Source of the DNA: Shewanellaceae bacterium
GTDB lineage: Bacteria > Pseudomonadota > Gammaproteobacteria > Enterobacterales > Shewanellaceae
Reading direction: 5' to 3'
DNA length: 15,406 bases
Assembly (NCBI GenBank): GCA_016779685.1
Contig: JADHND010000013.1
Location: 1 to 15,406 of the forward strand
Below the pieces are notes generated by a model, which was not told the DNA's origin, did not search any database, and saw only the letters and a list, made by a program, of their open reading frames with translations. Shown here in pieces: positions 1-8,280 of the stretch. The position numbers and the translations under genes were made by a program. Every line of letters begins with the position of its first letter. The first letter of the stretch is position 1.

Positions 1-1
1 G

Positions 2-1351
2 GAGTTAGACTGTAACCATTTGGACAAAAATAATGAGATGGGTGTCGTGTTTGTTTTTCATCAATTTGATTTGAAGAGTGCCTTTTATTTCTCGTGGAAT
101 TCAACTTCGTCTGATAGCTATTTTGGTAATACGGTGGCCTGGTCTCGAGATGGTACGCGGCTAGCGATTGGGCATAAAAAGAATTCTCAAAAAAATCATA
201 ATCGTACGTGTTTTGGTGTTTTAGATGTTGAGGCGTATCAAGCATGCGATCAGCAAGCTCAACCAGCTGACCCTGGTTTTGAATCGGGTGCGGTTTTCTT
301 ATATGAATTTACGAACAACACGTGGAGTCTCACGCATGTGATCAAGCCCAATTTAATCAGTGGCTATGAATTTGGCCACCAAGTTGAGTTCAGCGATGAT
401 GGTACGAGCTTGGTGGTCACCAGTGTTCGTGACAACAGGGGAAGGTTAGATACGGTTAGCACCACCAAGGAGGCGGAATACAATGCGCTTTTGAAGGGAG
501 CTAGTGTATTGAGTGGTGGCGGCTCTGGGGTGGGTGCCATTTATCGCTATGCGTTAAACAATGGCAACTGGCAGTTTAAATATTATAGCAGTCTTAGCAA
601 TAATATCGGCTTAGGTACACAAGTTGTGCAAGCCAACAACATTTTTGTGATTCGCTCGCAGATGAGCATGTATGCATTGGTACAAGATCGCTTGACTGAA
701 TTAGTCCGATTCAATGTCAATGATACTCATCTCATTGATGACATAGCCATGTCCAATGAACGGTTGGTGGTGGGTTTGACCAATATGGAGGGTGTTTGTC
801 AGCATGTGGTGACCCAGACGGAGGCTATGAAAAAATGCTTTGAGGCGACCAAGTCCCCGGTTAAAGCTGGAGGGGTGATGATGTATGATTGGTCAGTGGA
901 CAATGAGAGTTTGGCTGCTAAGATAACCGCAGTGGCTTTGTTTAATGCTGAAGAGCCCAAAAAGAACCAAGCCTTTGGTCAACGGGTGTCTTTGTCTGAT
1001 CACGGCACTTTACTGGTGAGCATGCAGCATAATGGTGCTTGCGCAGGTGTATTTGATCATGTGGCGGCTTGTCAGAAAAAAAATGATAAGACTGCCAACC
1101 GTTCAGGCGCGGTTTATGCTTATCAAGATCTGGAACTGAGTGCATTTATTAAACCGAAGTACACTGCACCGAACGGTGCATTCGGGGAAAAAGGGTTATA
1201 TAGCGTTGGTAAAAAACACTATATTTTAATGGGCGATCATCGGTTGTGTACTGGCTATGAGCCTATTGGCAACATTATTAAAGCTTGTCCGCCGTTGTCA
1301 ATTAATCTAGACAGTTTGATCCCTCAGTTTTTTGTCTTGCAACAAGAATAA
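2..1351 (+). CDS. FG-GAP-like beta-propeller protein, 5' end cut by window edge
   Basis: This is the C-terminal ~450 residues of an exported repeat protein. The frame is open from base 2 with no stop. A TTG at 20 could be read as a start, but alignment to the next gene continues upstream of it (Cys-x-His-x-Asp at the edge matches Cys99 of the neighbour), so about 100 N-terminal residues, including the signal sequence, lie outside the window. Three propeller-type motifs of the form FG-x2-V-x2-S-x-D-G-T-x-L are visible near residues 35, 117 and 325 counted from the TTG. Four Cys pairs enclose 9-14-residue loops, mostly starting Cys-x-Gly-(Val/Tyr). The unpaired first Cys fits a fifth pair whose partner is off the edge. 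The likely role is surface binding or adhesion by analogy with FG-GAP/integrin-like propellers; the ligand is unknown. It ends 19 bases before the paralogous gene and is probably cotranscribed with it. Confidence 0.8.
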   Translation, partial: ELDCNHLDKNNEMGVVFVFHQFDLKSAFYFSWNSTSSDSYFGNTVAWSRDGTRLAIGHKKNSQKNHNRTCFGVLDVEAYQACDQQAQPADPGFESGAVFLYEFTNNTWSLTHVIKPNLISGYEFGHQVEFSDDGTSLVVTSVRDNRGRLDTVSTTKEAEYNALLKGASVLSGGGSGVGAIYRYALNNGNWQFKYYSSLSNNIGLGTQVVQANNIFVIRSQMSMYALVQDRLTELVRFNVNDTHLIDDIAMSNERLVVGLTNMEGVCQHVVTQTEAMKKCFEATKSPVKAGGVMMYDWSVDNESLAAKITAVALFNAEEPKKNQAFGQRVSLSDHGTLLVSMQHNGACAGVFDHVAACQKKNDKTANRSGAVYAYQDLELSAFIKPKYTAPNGAFGEKGLYSVGKKHYILMGDHRLCTGYEPIGNIIKACPPLSINLDSLIPQFFVLQQE

Positions 1352-1370
1352 TAGACGGAGTGCGTAATTC

Positions 1371-3017
1371 ATGAAACAGGTTTTGGCATGGTGGTTGGTG
1401 TTGATGTGGATCGGTGGCTGTGCTGACGAATCTAGAGCGAAAAGTACTCTTGGTCAGGTCGCCTTACATGGCATGTTAGGCACCTTTATCAGTTCTAATA
1501 GTACGGGTAATTTAAGCGACTCTCCAGTGTCGAGCGATAGCACTCAGTTGACCGCCAGCAATGATGCAAACGTGATTGCAGTATCGGCTCCCTATTCGCA
1601 ATTTCAATGTGATCAGACTGTGGTTAAATTTGATCCCGTGCCGAATGCGTTAAGCGGTGCTACCTGTACCCACGACAGCCCGAATCTAAGGGCTGGAGGG
1701 GTGTATGTATATCATGGCGATTATAAAAAGGCATTTTATATTACCAACGGCGAGTCTATGGAATATGCAGGCTTTGGCACATCGATTGCGTTGTCAGCCG
1801 ATGGTATGCTGTTGGCTGTCGGACAACCCGACAACTCAACCATTAAAAACCCAACCACACCCTGTACAGGTGTTATTTCAGCGTCAGACTGGAACAGCGA
1901 TTGTAATCAACAAGCTACTGCGCCCGCAGCTGGCTACCGATCAGGTGCTGTTTTTATGTACAAGTTTGATACAGGCACCGATAAATGGACATTGTTGCAG
2001 GTCATCAAGCCCAATGCTATAGAATATTATGGGTTTGGCTATCGAGTGCGTTTTTCAGCGTCGGCGCAGCAACTGTTAGTGACTTCCCTGAATGATGATT
2101 CACCAACTGAAATCAATTCATTGGTGCAAGCAAGCAACATCACTGATTATTCGACTTTAATCGCCAACAACACATTGAAAGCTAACATGGATCCGTCTTC
2201 CCATGGTGCAGTGTACATCTATGATATCGATTCCAATGGTGATTGGGGTTTTGGCTCCTATCGGTCTGATTTTTCAACCACTCAGATGGGAAGTCACGTA
2301 GCCGAAAGCGATGATGTGTTCATGGTGGCTGGTTTATACAAAATTGAAGGCATTAGTGGCACCAACTTAACCAGTGAGGTCGCGACGTTAACATGGCCAA
2401 TTTCCGCACTGGCGATGTCATCGAGACTGTTGTTGGTGGGGCAGCCGAAAGAAAGTAGCACCTGCATTGGCGTGATCACCAACTCAACGCAAATTGAAAA
2501 ATGCGATAGTGACAATTCATTCAGCGATTCAGGGGGCGCGAAGCTATTTGGGTGGTCTAAGGATGATTCGAATATCGTGAAACTGACGCTAAGAGCGTTG
2601 TTAAAACAAAATGAGCCGACGGTGGGTGCTTTTTTTGGAGAAGCGTTGACGCTCGCTGAAGACGATACCATGATGCTAAGCATCCATTCCGACAATGGTT
2701 GTGTGGGTGTTTTGCATGATTTATTGGGTTGTATCGTGCAGGACGTTTCGACTGCCTTGGATACGGGGGCGGTTTATCAATACGAATACTTGAGTCCCCA
2801 GGCTTTTATTAAGACCCCGATTAAAAAAGAATCCACCCTACTCGGCCAACATGGATTGTATCAATTTGGCAACAATCACTTTATCCAGGTTGAAAAATTC
2901 TCAGTATGCCAAGGATTTAAAACCAAACAAGAGTTGAACGGTGATTTTACCTGCGTCTCTGGTTCGCCCTTCTCAGCCGAGCATCTGACCACTCAATTCC
3001 TCTGGTATAAAAAATAA
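1371..3017 (+). CDS. FG-GAP-like beta-propeller lipoprotein, paralogue of upstream gene
   Basis: A 548-residue outer-surface-type lipoprotein. The start ATG has GGAG at 1357-1360 upstream. The signal peptide ends in lipobox Ile-Gly-Gly-Cys17, followed by Ala at +2, which by the enterobacterial rule does not retain it in the inner membrane. FG-containing blade motifs lie at residues 135, 222 and 422, for example FG-x2-I-A-L-S-A-D-G. Besides the lipid-bearing Cys17 there are ten cysteines forming five evident local pairs (80/99, 165/178, 365/378, 444/454, 513/528), several as Cys-x-Gly-Val loops, which suits a disulphide-stabilised propeller in the periplasm or outside. It is collinear with the preceding gene over its whole visible length, so the pair arose by tandem duplication. 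The middle (residues 240-340) is the least repetitive part. Family membership rests on motif reading; the binding partner is unknown. Confidence 0.85.
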   Translation: MKQVLAWWLVLMWIGGCADESRAKSTLGQVALHGMLGTFISSNSTGNLSDSPVSSDSTQLTASNDANVIAVSAPYSQFQCDQTVVKFDPVPNALSGATCTHDSPNLRAGGVYVYHGDYKKAFYITNGESMEYAGFGTSIALSADGMLLAVGQPDNSTIKNPTTPCTGVISASDWNSDCNQQATAPAAGYRSGAVFMYKFDTGTDKWTLLQVIKPNAIEYYGFGYRVRFSASAQQLLVTSLNDDSPTEINSLVQASNITDYSTLIANNTLKANMDPSSHGAVYIYDIDSNGDWGFGSYRSDFSTTQMGSHVAESDDVFMVAGLYKIEGISGTNLTSEVATLTWPISALAMSSRLLLVGQPKESSTCIGVITNSTQIEKCDSDNSFSDSGGAKLFGWSKDDSNIVKLTLRALLKQNEPTVGAFFGEALTLAEDDTMMLSIHSDNGCVGVLHDLLGCIVQDVSTALDTGAVYQYEYLSPQAFIKTPIKKESTLLGQHGLYQFGNNHFIQVEKFSVCQGFKTKQELNGDFTCVSGSPFSAEHLTTQFLWYKK

Positions 3018-3033
3018 GCTGGGTGGATATTGG

Positions 3034-3810
3034 CTACCAGTCAGTCATGATGCCGCAATAATAAGTGACCCACATATAATCATGGTTAACGAGGTTGTTG
3101 AAGTATAAGCACGCAAATGTTGCCTGTGTGGGTTGATCAGCACCGTGGCGTTCGCCATAAATCTGCTGTAAGTCATCGCCACTCAGGTGATCTAACTCAA
3201 ACATATAGGGCACTTGTTTAAAATCGGGTTGGGCTTGTTGCCGCTGTAAATGGGGAGAGCCTCCCAAAACAAAAGCCGCCACGGCTACTTGATCTATTTC
3301 GACTTGCGGCTGATCACGACCTGCTGCTGGCGTTCTGGGTATCACAAAGGTTTGAAAAAAGACCTCTTCATCAGGCCTTTCAATGGCGGGATCAAAAGTG
3401 GTAAAGGTCGCCATGTCTTGATAAAGACAATGCTGCCATGGTGAAGCCCGTTCTTGATCGGTATGGGCTCGATAAGGAGACTCATGGTCTGGATCTTGGC
3501 ACAACGCATTGCGCTTCGCTGAGAAATCAGGTAACGCTCGAATGGCTTCAATCCGAGCAGCATCGGTGATGTTAAAAAGGCTAAAAACCGCTATATGATG
3601 TAGGTTGGCACTTGAATAAGAGCTATCAATGTTAAAATTAAACCGAATATCATGTGTTTTAGGTACACTGCTGTGACAGAACAACTGTTGAATATTGCCC
3701 GATGCTTGCGTGTTGTCGAAGTGATAATATGCCTGACACTCGGGTTCAGCTCGCACTAGATTGGGCAGTAACAGAACAGATAATGAGAGGGTAGTGAAGA
3801 TTTTTTTCAT
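3034..3810 (-). CDS. Secreted cysteine-rich protein of unknown function (downstream paralogue)
   Basis: A 258-residue exported protein. ATG at 3810 is preceded by AAGGA with 6-base spacing. Residues 1-21 form a Sec signal peptide (Lys2-Lys3, hydrophobic core, cleavage probably after Val-Arg-Ala21). The mature part has six cysteines (25, 45, 104, 128, 234, 252), an even number that fits three disulphides in an oxidising compartment. I recognise no family. It shares a spaced skeleton with the gene upstream on the same strand: Cys-x-Ala, Leu-Phe-Cys, Leu-Phe-Asn-Ile, Ala-Lys-Arg-x2-Leu-Cys, and Trp-x2-Cys. The two are therefore old paralogues, probably transcribed together (26-base gap). Its 3' end converges on the propeller lipoprotein gene with only 16 bases between stop codons and no clear terminator. 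Confidence 0.85.
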   Translation of the reverse strand: MKKIFTTLSLSVLLLPNLVRAEPECQAYYHFDNTQASGNIQQLFCHSSVPKTHDIRFNFNIDSSYSSANLHHIAVFSLFNITDAARIEAIRALPDFSAKRNALCQDPDHESPYRAHTDQERASPWQHCLYQDMATFTTFDPAIERPDEEVFFQTFVIPRTPAAGRDQPQVEIDQVAVAAFVLGGSPHLQRQQAQPDFKQVPYMFELDHLSGDDLQQIYGERHGADQPTQATFACLYFNNLVNHDYMWVTYYCGIMTDW

Positions 3811-3836
3811 GGAATGTCCTTAAAATAGGTTGGCTT

Positions 3837-4619
3837 TTATTTAGGTTGTTTGGCTAGGATATGGTCACATTGGAGGCGCCTGGGTTGGTTTCGGTTAAAA
3901 TCTTGTATTTGGACATTGAGCTGTAGATAAGCAGTGCGATGACTGTCTGGACGCTGGAACCATAATGTTATTTGCCCCATTTGAGCTAATTGAGATGGGG
4001 GACTGAACACCGGTTCAAGATTCAGCAATTGATAGTCAATGGTGTCGATCCACTTAAATTGAACGCCGCTGGTGAGCTGAACTTTGAGGGTATCGCCGGT
4101 TTGCAGGATATGACACCAAGGCAGTTCCGCTGGCGCTGTATAAAAGTCGTCGATGCAGGTTTCCCATGCTTCAATTTTTGCTGGGGACGCTCCACTGCGT
4201 AAAATGGCACTCGCTGAGTGGCCATTGGTGACTGGCGGATACAAAGCACAAAGATAATCGCGTTTGGCGTTGTAGCCGACCTGTGCTGCTAGTTGAGACC
4301 GCCATAGGGTTGAGGTCGTCGGTTCGTCATCGAGGGTCTCGAGATCATCGGGCTGGACGTTAAACAAATCAGGCACATACACTTGGTTCCCTTGATCCGT
4401 GATGAAATTAGATTGAAGGGGATTTTGATTAAAGTGGAATCCCACAAACTGTGGCTGATGTTGACAAAACAGGTTTTGCAGCGCCATTTGCGCCAGCGAG
4501 TCGCTGTGTTGTCGATATTGCTGCACCACGTGGGCGGCGAGTGGGGCATCGCAATGCTCACTGGCTAGGGTACAGCTTGACCAGAACAAAGCCAGCGCTG
4601 TGTATCTGAGTAGATGCAT
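3837..4619 (-). CDS. Secreted cysteine-rich protein of unknown function (upstream paralogue)
   Basis: A 260-residue exported protein. ATG at 4619 is preceded by AAGGA with 8-base spacing. The signal peptide covers about residues 1-19, with cleavage probably after Thr-Leu-Ala. Cys16 inside it is not in a good lipobox (Trp-Ser-Ser-Cys), so lipidation is unlikely. The mature protein has six cysteines (23, 52, 124, 155, 169, 251). Cys23, 52, 124 and 155 match the neighbouring gene through shared local motifs (Cys-x-Ala, Leu-Phe-Cys, Ala-Lys-Arg-x2-Leu-Cys, Trp-x2-Cys). A possible promoter (TTGCAA at 4675-4680, CATAAT as complement of 4654-4659, spacer only 15) is weak. No known domain was recognised. 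It is the first gene of a probable two-gene operon. Confidence 0.85.
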   Translation of the reverse strand: MHLLRYTALALFWSSCTLASEHCDAPLAAHVVQQYRQHSDSLAQMALQNLFCQHQPQFVGFHFNQNPLQSNFITDQGNQVYVPDLFNVQPDDLETLDDEPTTSTLWRSQLAAQVGYNAKRDYLCALYPPVTNGHSASAILRSGASPAKIEAWETCIDDFYTAPAELPWCHILQTGDTLKVQLTSGVQFKWIDTIDYQLLNLEPVFSPPSQLAQMGQITLWFQRPDSHRTAYLQLNVQIQDFNRNQPRRLQCDHILAKQPK

Positions 4620-4688
4620 ATGGTTGATCCTTCAATCCATTCTATGCCGATAGATTATGAGATTTTAGAGAGGATTGCAAGTATGGCA

Positions 4689-4720
4689 TCCACATCGCCT
4701 GTGATCTCAGGCGATGTGGA
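4689..4720. terminator. Perfect 13-bp stem inverted repeat, possible terminator without T tract
   Basis: The arms 4689-4701 (TCCACATCGCCTG) and 4708-4720 are exact reverse complements around a 6-base loop (TGATCT). The hairpin sits 18 bases past the stop of the metalloprotease gene, between it and the next gene on the same strand. It is GC-rich and would fold strongly in RNA from either strand, but neither side has a run of T, so it is not a textbook intrinsic terminator. It could be a 3'-end stabiliser, a Rho-assisted end or a protein site. Confidence 0.5.
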
Positions 4721-4737
4721 GCACGAAAGTCCGATAA

Positions 4738-7700
4738 TTAATTGGCTTCCTTTCGGTGTCCATATTGTTTGCGCTTATAATCAAAGTGATGGATGATATG
4801 AGCCCATTCGTTGTAATCCTTATGAACGTTCAGGTAGCCGTCTTCGTTGATATCACCACCAGAGTAATAATAAGTACCATATTGTTCGCATGAGAGCAGC
4901 ACGGTGCCATGCAACCTTTGATAGATACTTTGACGGTCGCGTAAGCTTTCTTCATCAATGTCAGGATGCAGGCCGTGCGAGTAATCAATGCGTTGCTGGG
5001 CTATGCCACTGGCACTGGATCCATAGATGGATTTGTAGCAAATAGATTCACGGGTTCGGCTTTGTCTATTCGGTACCCCATAATTAGAATACAGGTAGTT
5101 CATCACACTAGGATGATTGATTTTACGATTAATTCTGTCTAGCCCACCGTGACTCAGCCCAAAATTATGTCCCATTTCATGCACAATGGTCGATGCCAGT
5201 TGCATAGACCAACCTGTTGGTTGCTGTTCTTGAGAACCGAAGGTAATCAGTAGATTACTGCCAGTGACGTAGGCGTAACCGGTGGTGCTTGCATTGGGTT
5301 CGTAATTTGTACCATTGAATTGGATGAAGGTATCGGCCAATAAAATATAATGAAACATCCCTGCGCGGCGTAAATCCATATGCTTGACTGTGTAGCGATC
5401 CAAATCTGCAATCGTTGAATGTTGGCCAACGCCAATGGTTGCGTATTGGCGGTAGGGCACCGCTTGGCCACCATTGATGCCTCTGATACCGTTGGGGGTA
5501 TAGAGATTGTGGTTTTTGAGGTCGATTTGCTGTTGATCAGAGTGAACTCTCCCGGTATCGACATGCAATGCAATCCGATAAGGACGGTGTTGAGCATAGG
5601 CTGCTTGCATCAGTTGAATCGCTTCAGTGGTGGTGGCAAAGGCATAGCCTGCTCGATCCATATGATCAATTTCGATAAACAAATCACGTTGATTGGGTCG
5701 AGCTCCCCACGCGTAATAAGGTAAGCCATTGTAAGTCGCACAAGGATCACGTTCGGCACTATCAGGAATGCCATCACGATCGTCGTCGCGAGCATCGGGT
5801 GAGGTGTCGTTCACGCCTCCTTTGGTTACAAACGAACTTTGCTGCCAGTCTGCCGCCGTGTTCGTATCCTGATAAGGGTATGAACGCATGAATGAAGTCT
5901 GATATTGAGTGGCTTGCCACGTGTCCAGAAAAGGACCTTGCCAGATGGCACGTTGTTGCACTGCCGACAGGGTCTGGTCGTCGACATAATCTTCAGCGTG
6001 GTGGTAGGTATGTTCTGACCACGCCACGTAGTCTTCAACGCGCTGGCTACGGCGATGGAACAATTCTATAAAGGTCTGTGATTCACTCCAATACAGCGGG
6101 TCTTTATAACGGTCACTATCCACCTGATACAGTTGATCGGTCTTAAGGGTACCTTTGCCAACTTCAATCACAAAGTGTTTGCCTGGTTGCAAGACAATAC
6201 GTGGTAATGTCAATGTTTTTCGAACACTATGTAATAAGTAAAAACCTGATCGCACTTCAAAATGACTCAGATCAACTGCATGAGGATACGCATTGTAGAT
6301 TTCAATCCAAGTTTTGTAGTTGTTGTAATAGTGACCTACCTCGGTGATCAGCAGTTGATTGGACACCTCAGCTGGCGCTGGTAATGGACAATTGTCAGGC
6401 ACACCAATATCAGTGGGATAAGATACATGCCTTGGGGTCGATGCAGTCGGCGTCGGATTTCGTAGCTGGACGGGCTTAGGTGGCTTGCAACTGACTTCAA
6501 GGCCATCTTTTGTTGATAACGTGGCGCATGAATCTGAAAAGCTTGGGGTGGTGGGCATTGTCGATACCGGCTTTACCATCTCAATGTTTGTTATTTCAGG
6601 CGTCTTTCTGGGCACAGTCAGGTTGGTTGAATCCATCTTTAATACGGTATCGGTATCGGTATGAATACTTTTGATGGTGGGGACGGTGATCTCAGCCGAG
6701 GGCAATGGTATGGTATCGATGACATCTATCGTTGGTTGCGGCTTACAACTGACGACAAGGCCGTTTTCGGTTGCTAACGTCGTGCATAAATCTGAAAAGC
6801 TTGGGGTGGTGGGCATTGTCGATACCGGCTTTATCATCTCAATATTCGTTATTTCAGGCGTCTTTCTTGGCACAGTCAGGTTGGTTGAATCCATCTTAAA
6901 TACGGTATCGGTATGAACACTTTTGATGGTGGGGACGGTGATCTCAGCCGAGGGCAATGGTATGGTATCGATGACATCTATCGTTGATACCGGCTTTATC
7001 ATCTCAATATTCGTTATTTCAGGCGTCTTTTTTGGCCAAGTCATCACAGGTGAATCGGTATCGGTACGGCCACTTTTGATGGTGGGGTCGGTGATTTCAG
7101 CCGAGGGCAATGGTATGGTGTCTATTACCGTGGTTTCGACCTCCGTTGCACCACCTGTAAGGATGTATTTAAACCAAAGCAAATCTGCTTTATCGATGGC
7201 GTCTCTGGTTAAATCAGTCGCTTTAGCGAACGCTTGATCCAGCGTAGCCAGCATCCCCTCGATTAACAGCCGAAATATTTTTTCATATTCAATAGATGGG
7301 TCTATTTCAGGGATGATCGGCGTTGTGGGGACTGTTGATACCAGCTTGTCGATCTCAGCCGAGGGTGATTCTATGTTACTTGTCACAACGTTTTCGTCCT
7401 CAGTTTCGTCATTTGAAATGGTGATTTCCCAAGAGAAGCTCATTATATCGGTGGCGTCTTTGGTAAACTGATTAATTTCAGTGGCGATCCGATCCAAGGT
7501 GGTCTGTATGGCATCGTTTATAAAGGGTATTTTGCTTTCAATTTCCATAGGCGGGTCTATTGGAGAGATCAATGGCGTTGGACTTCTTTGCTGAACCGGA
7601 CCTAGCTGAAGTTGGTGTGACTTGCATGTGATTTCAAGACCGTCTTTTGTTGATTGAGTGGCGCATGAATCAGCAAAGCTCGATATTGGGGGTACTGTCG

Positions 7701-7905
7701 ATACCGGCTTTACCGTCTCAATTTTCGTTATTTCAGGCGTCTTTGGGGGCGTTGTAGTGGATTTTTTCTTCTTGGTCTGCTCTCGAATGCTCTCAGAACT
7801 GTGGTCAGTAAAGTGGTCAATATTTGATTCGGTTGATTCGCCATGGTTACAACCTATCAGTATAAAAGCAATGAATAACGTCATGTTTTTAAGATATATA
7901 TTCAT
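4738..7905 (-). CDS. Repeat-stalk lipoprotein with lamin-tail-like and metzincin-type zinc metalloprotease domains
   Basis: A 1055-residue lipoprotein, probably displayed outside the cell. I chose ATG at 7905 because it gives a compact signal peptide ending in lipobox Leu-Ile-Gly-Cys19; a TTG 48 bases upstream is in frame but adds a poor leader. No good ribosome site precedes any candidate start. Residues ~25-490 are Ser/Thr/Pro-rich with four copies of a KTPEIT-x-IE-x2-KPVST motif, three of VIDTIPLPSAEIT and three Cys...Cys loops (81/94, 374/387, 460/473). Residues ~517-634 look like a lamin-tail domain. Residues ~704-722 form an Asp-rich DRDGIPD calcium-type loop. The zinc site is HEMGHNFGLSH (His909, Glu910, His913, His919) with a Met-turn-like SVMNY at ~933-937. 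A DINEDGY EF-hand-like loop lies at ~1018. The catalytic residues look intact. The likely activity is an extracellular endopeptidase; the substrate is unknown. Confidence 0.88.
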   Translation of the reverse strand: MNIYLKNMTLFIAFILIGCNHGESTESNIDHFTDHSSESIREQTKKKKSTTTPPKTPEITKIETVKPVSTVPPISSFADSCATQSTKDGLEITCKSHQLQLGPVQQRSPTPLISPIDPPMEIESKIPFINDAIQTTLDRIATEINQFTKDATDIMSFSWEITISNDETEDENVVTSNIESPSAEIDKLVSTVPTTPIIPEIDPSIEYEKIFRLLIEGMLATLDQAFAKATDLTRDAIDKADLLWFKYILTGGATEVETTVIDTIPLPSAEITDPTIKSGRTDTDSPVMTWPKKTPEITNIEMIKPVSTIDVIDTIPLPSAEITVPTIKSVHTDTVFKMDSTNLTVPRKTPEITNIEMIKPVSTMPTTPSFSDLCTTLATENGLVVSCKPQPTIDVIDTIPLPSAEITVPTIKSIHTDTDTVLKMDSTNLTVPRKTPEITNIEMVKPVSTMPTTPSFSDSCATLSTKDGLEVSCKPPKPVQLRNPTPTASTPRHVSYPTDIGVPDNCPLPAPAEVSNQLLITEVGHYYNNYKTWIEIYNAYPHAVDLSHFEVRSGFYLLHSVRKTLTLPRIVLQPGKHFVIEVGKGTLKTDQLYQVDSDRYKDPLYWSESQTFIELFHRRSQRVEDYVAWSEHTYHHAEDYVDDQTLSAVQQRAIWQGPFLDTWQATQYQTSFMRSYPYQDTNTAADWQQSSFVTKGGVNDTSPDARDDDRDGIPDSAERDPCATYNGLPYYAWGARPNQRDLFIEIDHMDRAGYAFATTTEAIQLMQAAYAQHRPYRIALHVDTGRVHSDQQQIDLKNHNLYTPNGIRGINGGQAVPYRQYATIGVGQHSTIADLDRYTVKHMDLRRAGMFHYILLADTFIQFNGTNYEPNASTTGYAYVTGSNLLITFGSQEQQPTGWSMQLASTIVHEMGHNFGLSHGGLDRINRKINHPSVMNYLYSNYGVPNRQSRTRESICYKSIYGSSASGIAQQRIDYSHGLHPDIDEESLRDRQSIYQRLHGTVLLSCEQYGTYYYSGGDINEDGYLNVHKDYNEWAHIIHHFDYKRKQYGHRKEAN
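6482..7135. repeat. In-gene tandem repeats, 258-bp unit with shortened third copy
   Basis: Inside the stalk-coding part of the metalloprotease gene, a unit starting GGCTTGCAACT at 6482 recurs from 6740, a period of 258 bases (86 codons). A third copy of part of the unit restarts at 6986 (GATACCGG landmark at 6563, 6821 and 6986). The third copy lacks the segment that encodes the Cys loop. A further diverged copy of the KTPEIT part lies near 7700. The first two copies are nearly identical over long stretches, which points to recent duplication or ongoing recombination. All copies stay in frame. Confidence 0.9.
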
Positions 7906-8127
7906 ATATAAGGAATCTCGTTTAAAAGCCTCACACGCTCCTATGACATACAAACACGATGTCGTAAAAGCTAACGGAGAGTCGGTGAATAAAAAGAAAA
8001 TAAAATTAGAAATGAATCGTAACTAGGCTGTTTAAAGCTTATGGAATGATGGCCAATAGCTTTGGCTTAGCACCAATATGTTAGAAGTATTTCATAGCTA
8101 TTTGGGTTGTTAGATAGAATAAAGTAG

Positions 8128-8136
8128 ACCTCCTTA
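8128..8136 (-). promoter_or_regulatory. Orphan perfect Shine-Dalgarno sequence in the leader
   Basis: The plus strand reads ACCTCCTTA, so leftward RNA carries TAAGGAGGT, the full complement of the 16S rRNA 3' tail. No ATG, GTG or TTG follows at normal spacing. The only possible start is ATT at 8120 (7-base spacing), opening a 17-codon frame that ends at 8067. This could be a leader peptide, a ribosome standby site, a remnant of a lost gene, or chance. Confidence 0.35.
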
Positions 8137-8280
8137 GTTAATAAGCGTTTAATATAGTTGCCCGGTTTTATTTGGATCTATGGGCATGAATTTTGTTTGA
8201 ATTGAGAATGGTGCTTGACATCATGTCGCCCAAAACTTGAATTGGATTGTCTTATATTTAATCTTGGGTGTACAAATTTA

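Noticed and set aside
20..22. TTG as the true start of the first gene
   Set aside because: The frame is open to the window edge and homology to the following paralogue continues upstream of it, so the gene is truncated by the window.
4614..4796. 60-codon rightward frame between the Cys-rich and protease genes
   Set aside because: It runs through the perfect hairpin and into the antisense of the protease end, has no ribosome site and no protein-like features.
6482..7135. CRISPR array or integron-like repeats
   Set aside because: Repeats are long, in frame, and encode a repetitive protein stalk; there are no spacers or cas genes.
7658..8026. 122-codon rightward frame over the protease start
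   Set aside because: Mostly antisense to the lipoprotein signal and stalk; the open frame follows from the repeat composition, as do the antisense frames at 6671-6916 and 6923-7237.
8215..8243. Rightward promoter starting with a perfect TTGACA
   Set aside because: No acceptable -10 at 16-18 bases (TGAATT only) and no rightward gene downstream before the convergent operon end.
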